Positions 5,368 to 7,502 of a stretch of DNA of 7,502 nt are shown one piece after another. Position numbers and translations under genes: made by a program. Below the pieces are notes generated by a model, which was not told the DNA's origin, searched no databases, and saw only the letters and a program-made list of their open reading frames with translations. Numbering within the stretch: position 1 is the first letter of the stretch; each line of letters starts with the position of its first letter. Source of the stretch: Thermoproteota archaeon (lineage in GTDB: Archaea; Korarchaeota; Korarchaeia; Korarchaeales; Korarchaeaceae); the NCBI GenBank assembly GCA_003661265.1, contig QMVU01000047.1, forward strand, positions 1-7,502, in the 5' to 3' direction.

Positions 5368-6360
5368 ATGAGAGGATATCGAGGTTTGTCTAGGAGATCG
5401 CTTCCTCGTAAAGGAGTTCATAGGAACTCCCTTAGCCCAAGGGACTTCGCACTTACACTCCTTCTATTGCTCCTTACTATGCCTATCATGCTCATTAATG
5501 CTCAGCCTATATCTTTCGGTGAATTTAAGGAGAGTTTTAAGCTTGTCTATGAGATGTCAGGCGTTTTCAATGGGAACAAGACCTACGAGTTCATCTCAAT
5601 GGAGAGAGTTGAAGGGAAGACCTGCATTCAGGTCAGGGTCGTGGTCGATCTTAGAACCCAGCTCGGATCTCTTTCCTTCAACATCTCTTACACCAGCAAG
5701 TTCTGGTACGACGAGGCTGGAAGACCCATAAAGGAGAGGATAGAGGTCCCAAAGGAGAATTCCTCACTAAGAGGAGTTGAGATAAGCTACTGGTGGGGGG
5801 AGAGGGACTTCCCCGACAGGGTTACGATGCTCTTCCTCCTCAAGGGAAACGTCACCAAGTTCTACGAGTTAGACATGGTTGAAGGAAGGGGGAGCCTCAA
5901 GTCAGAGGGCAAGGTAGAGGAATTCTACTTCACTTACGACAACCTTTCAGAGATAATCCCATTCGTCCCCGAGGCCCTGGTAACCCCCCACATAGATCTC
6001 TCCTCTTTGAGGTTCATCGAGGGATTTGAGAAGACGTTCGGGGAGGGCTCTAGGAAGGTCAAGCTCAAGGTCATAGGTTCCGATTACGTCGAAACCCCTG
6101 CTGGGACATTCGACTGCTACAAGCTCCTCCTTGAGGGGGTGGATGAGTACGGGGTCCCCTACAACTCAACAATTTACGTGACCAAGTCGAGCCCAAGGTT
6201 CACTGTGATGTACGAGACCTACTCGATTGGAGTGAAGCAGTACGGATGGCTCGTTGAGTGCCAGGTCCAAAGGAAGCCGGAAGTGGCTCATTTCCTCCTC
6301 TTCTCCCTAGTAATAGCGGTTCCAATTGTAGCTCTCTTAGTGAAAAGGCGTTTCAGATAG
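5368..6360 (+). CDS. Secreted, C-terminally membrane-anchored protein with six N-glycosylation sequons, function unknown
   Basis: The 330 residues start with a long Arg-rich segment (1-26), then a hydrophobic core with a run of Leu (27-44) ending near NAQP, which fits a signal peptide cleaved around 46. The body (about 47-304) is rich in strands. Near the end is a TPAGTFDCYKLLLEG segment (243-257), a pattern I associate with beta-rich secreted domains of the LolA/DUF3108 type, but I cannot assign it. Sequons NxS/T are at 70, 105, 131, 161, 192 and 266, all in the predicted outer part. A membrane helix at 307-325 is followed by KRRFR, giving an outside body and inside tail. No archaeosortase PGF motif is seen. 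Cysteines are at 86, 250 and 298. The start follows a leaderless-type promoter. It converges on livM with a 12-base gap; TGTTTTC after the stop may end its transcript. Confidence 0.8.
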   Translation: MRGYRGLSRRSLPRKGVHRNSLSPRDFALTLLLLLLTMPIMLINAQPISFGEFKESFKLVYEMSGVFNGNKTYEFISMERVEGKTCIQVRVVVDLRTQLGSLSFNISYTSKFWYDEAGRPIKERIEVPKENSSLRGVEISYWWGERDFPDRVTMLFLLKGNVTKFYELDMVEGRGSLKSEGKVEEFYFTYDNLSEIIPFVPEALVTPHIDLSSLRFIEGFEKTFGEGSRKVKLKVIGSDYVETPAGTFDCYKLLLEGVDEYGVPYNSTIYVTKSSPRFTVMYETYSIGVKQYGWLVECQVQRKPEVAHFLLFSLVIAVPIVALLVKRRFR

Positions 6361-6372
6361 CTGTTTTCACGA

Positions 6373-7443
6373 TCAGCTCAGCTCGAGTTTCTCCTCAACT
6401 TCCCATTTCTTCAACTTGGCGAGGTCTAGAAGCGGCGTCTTAACTGGTTTCTCAGGAAACACGCCTTCAGGTCTGAACATGAGCACCAATATCATTATGA
6501 CTCCGGTTATTATGTACTTCATGTACGTTATGTCGAACTCCACCTTGAAGCCAATTATGCTAAGGAAGGAGGGCGACAGGAAGTGGTCGATGGACGTCAT
6601 AACTAGGGTCCCTACCAAGACGCCGAGGTTGTTCGCTACCCCACCGAGGATTACCATGCTGAGCACTATGAACGTTATCAGAGGGATGAAGTCATCTGCC
6701 ACGACCCCCTGAATGTAGAAGGTCCTGAGCACGCCAGCTACTGCTGCTAGAGCGCTGCCTATGACCATGACAATCCCTCTTGCCCTGGGAACCTCCTTTC
6801 CGAGGACCATAGCAGCTAGGTCGTTGTCCCTCACCGCCTTCAGGAGCCTTCCGAACGGGGATTGCGTTAGCCTTTGTACGTAGATGAATATGATTGCCGC
6901 CATCAATAGGACAACTATCGTGTAAAGAACGCTCCTCAGGTTCACATTATCTACCCAGCAGAAGGGGTTGGGAATTCCCGTAAGTCCTGTCAGCCCGCAA
7001 GCTATGCCCCTTTCGTTCCTCGCAATTATCCTCCCTATCTCCCCTATGAATATCAGGGTGATCGCCAAGAAGTCCTCCTTAAGCCTCAGGCCAGGGTAAG
7101 AGCCGAGGTAACCGAAGATCCCTCCCACTAGGGCCCCTACCAGTAGGGAAAGTATGAAGAGGGCCACAGCAAGGGCTGGGTGCTGCGAGGCATAGGATGT
7201 CCGCAGGGAAGCCCCTTGTCCAGAGCAGAAGTCAGCGGTAGATCCGGACAGCTTGTATATTACCCTGGCCGTCAGGTTTCCAGCTACGTAGGCCCCTACT
7301 GACATGAAGAAAACGTGTCCGAAGTTGGGTATCCCGCTGTACCCGTACTCCAGGTTCAGACTTAAGGCCATTATGAGGTAAATGGCGAAAAGGACCAGAA
7401 AGGAGGTTATCAGTGGCGTATAACCTCCAAGAACCTCCAACAT
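6373..7443 (-). CDS. livM: Branched-chain amino acid ABC transporter permease LivM
   Basis: One of two membrane permease subunits of the Liv/HAAT-type ABC importer (Leu, Ile, Val or related amides), expected to pair with LivH and to contact the LivG and LivF ATPases. From the ATG at 7443 it has 356 residues and about eight membrane segments (near 10-32, 40-57, 89-115, 123-141, 168-190, 222-245, 252-285, 305-323). The family motifs are LSLNLEYGYSGIPNFGHVFF (27-46), the cytoplasmic ATPase-docking loop SPFGRLLKAVRDNDLAA (195-211), and FRPEGVFP (323-330). The start is chosen because the ATG overlaps the TGA of an upstream gene in the same direction and has GGGAG nine bases upstream. A TTG at 7476 would add 11 polar residues lying inside that upstream gene. 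Three cysteines (73, 149, 162) lie in loops. Other subunit genes would be upstream, outside the window. Confidence 0.93.
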   Translation of the reverse strand: MLEVLGGYTPLITSFLVLFAIYLIMALSLNLEYGYSGIPNFGHVFFMSVGAYVAGNLTARVIYKLSGSTADFCSGQGASLRTSYASQHPALAVALFILSLLVGALVGGIFGYLGSYPGLRLKEDFLAITLIFIGEIGRIIARNERGIACGLTGLTGIPNPFCWVDNVNLRSVLYTIVVLLMAAIIFIYVQRLTQSPFGRLLKAVRDNDLAAMVLGKEVPRARGIVMVIGSALAAVAGVLRTFYIQGVVADDFIPLITFIVLSMVILGGVANNLGVLVGTLVMTSIDHFLSPSFLSIIGFKVEFDITYMKYIITGVIMILVLMFRPEGVFPEKPVKTPLLDLAKLKKWEVEEKLELS

Positions 7444-7502
7444 CACTCCTCTCTCCCTAACCTCCTCTTCACCCAACCAACTACGTCGACCCCTGCAAGG
7501 CC
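7443..7502 (-). CDS. livH: C-terminal end of the gene upstream of livM, probably permease livH (partial)
   Basis: On the minus strand the frame open from the window edge gives 19 codons ending in TGA (7445-7443), whose last base is the first base of the livM ATG. The peptide begins GLAG and ends in a basic tail (KRRLGREE). LivH proteins usually end shortly after an RPxGLFG-type motif, so GLAG followed by a charged tail fits. Too little is visible for a firm identification; the argument is mainly the one-base overlap and the usual livH-livM order. Confidence 0.5.
   Translation of the reverse strand, partial: GLAGVDVVGWVKRRLGREE

Overview
The window looks like chromosomal DNA of a thermophilic archaeon, probably from the TACK group. 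The arguments are: a type 4 (iron-sulphur) uracil-DNA glycosylase ending in a PCNA-binding-like tail; heavy use of AGG for Arg and ATA for Ile; AT-rich TATA-like elements upstream of several genes; one gene whose TATA spacing implies a leaderless mRNA; TTG/GTG start codons; and GAGG-type ribosome binding sites. Korarchaeota is one possible fit, but this is inference and the window alone does not fix the taxon. There is no mobile element, CRISPR array, rRNA or recognisable tRNA.

Layout. 1-1644 (+): the 3' part of glmS (glucosamine-6-phosphate synthase, cut by the window edge), then 15 bases later a GNAT acetyltransferase that probably starts at a TTG. 1641-2273 (-): a family 4 uracil-DNA glycosylase, tail to tail with the GNAT gene; both stop codons are read from the same CTAG. 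2309-2653 (+): a small integral membrane protein of unknown function. 2654-2895: the longest gap (242 bases). Its first part is GC-rich with several short dyads; its second part is AT-rich and carries the promoter of the next gene. 2896-4089 (+): a GT-B fold glycosyltransferase. 4152-5264 (+): a DUF917 / S-methyl thiohydantoin desulfurase-like protein whose start codon lies in the loop of an 8-bp inverted repeat. 5265-5367: a hairpin, repeated CTCAG words and a leaderless-type promoter. 5368-6360 (+): a secreted, membrane-anchored protein with six N-glycosylation sequons. 6373-7443 (-): livM, a branched-chain amino acid ABC transporter permease. 7443-7502 (-): the last 19 codons of what is probably livH, overlapping livM by one base (TGATG).

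How the genes work together. Most are single-gene units with their own promoters, so this is not one system. Two couplings are visible: glmS with the GNAT (amino sugar supply, possibly with acetylation of the product) and livH with livM (two halves of one transporter). UDP-GlcNAc made downstream of GlmS, the glycosyltransferase and the sequon-rich surface protein could belong to the same envelope glycosylation economy, but nothing in the sequence ties them directly. I see no clearly undescribed system. The best leads are the start-codon hairpin of the DUF917 gene, the structured GC-rich island at 2661-2780, and the PCNA-like tail of the glycosylase next to the shared stop.
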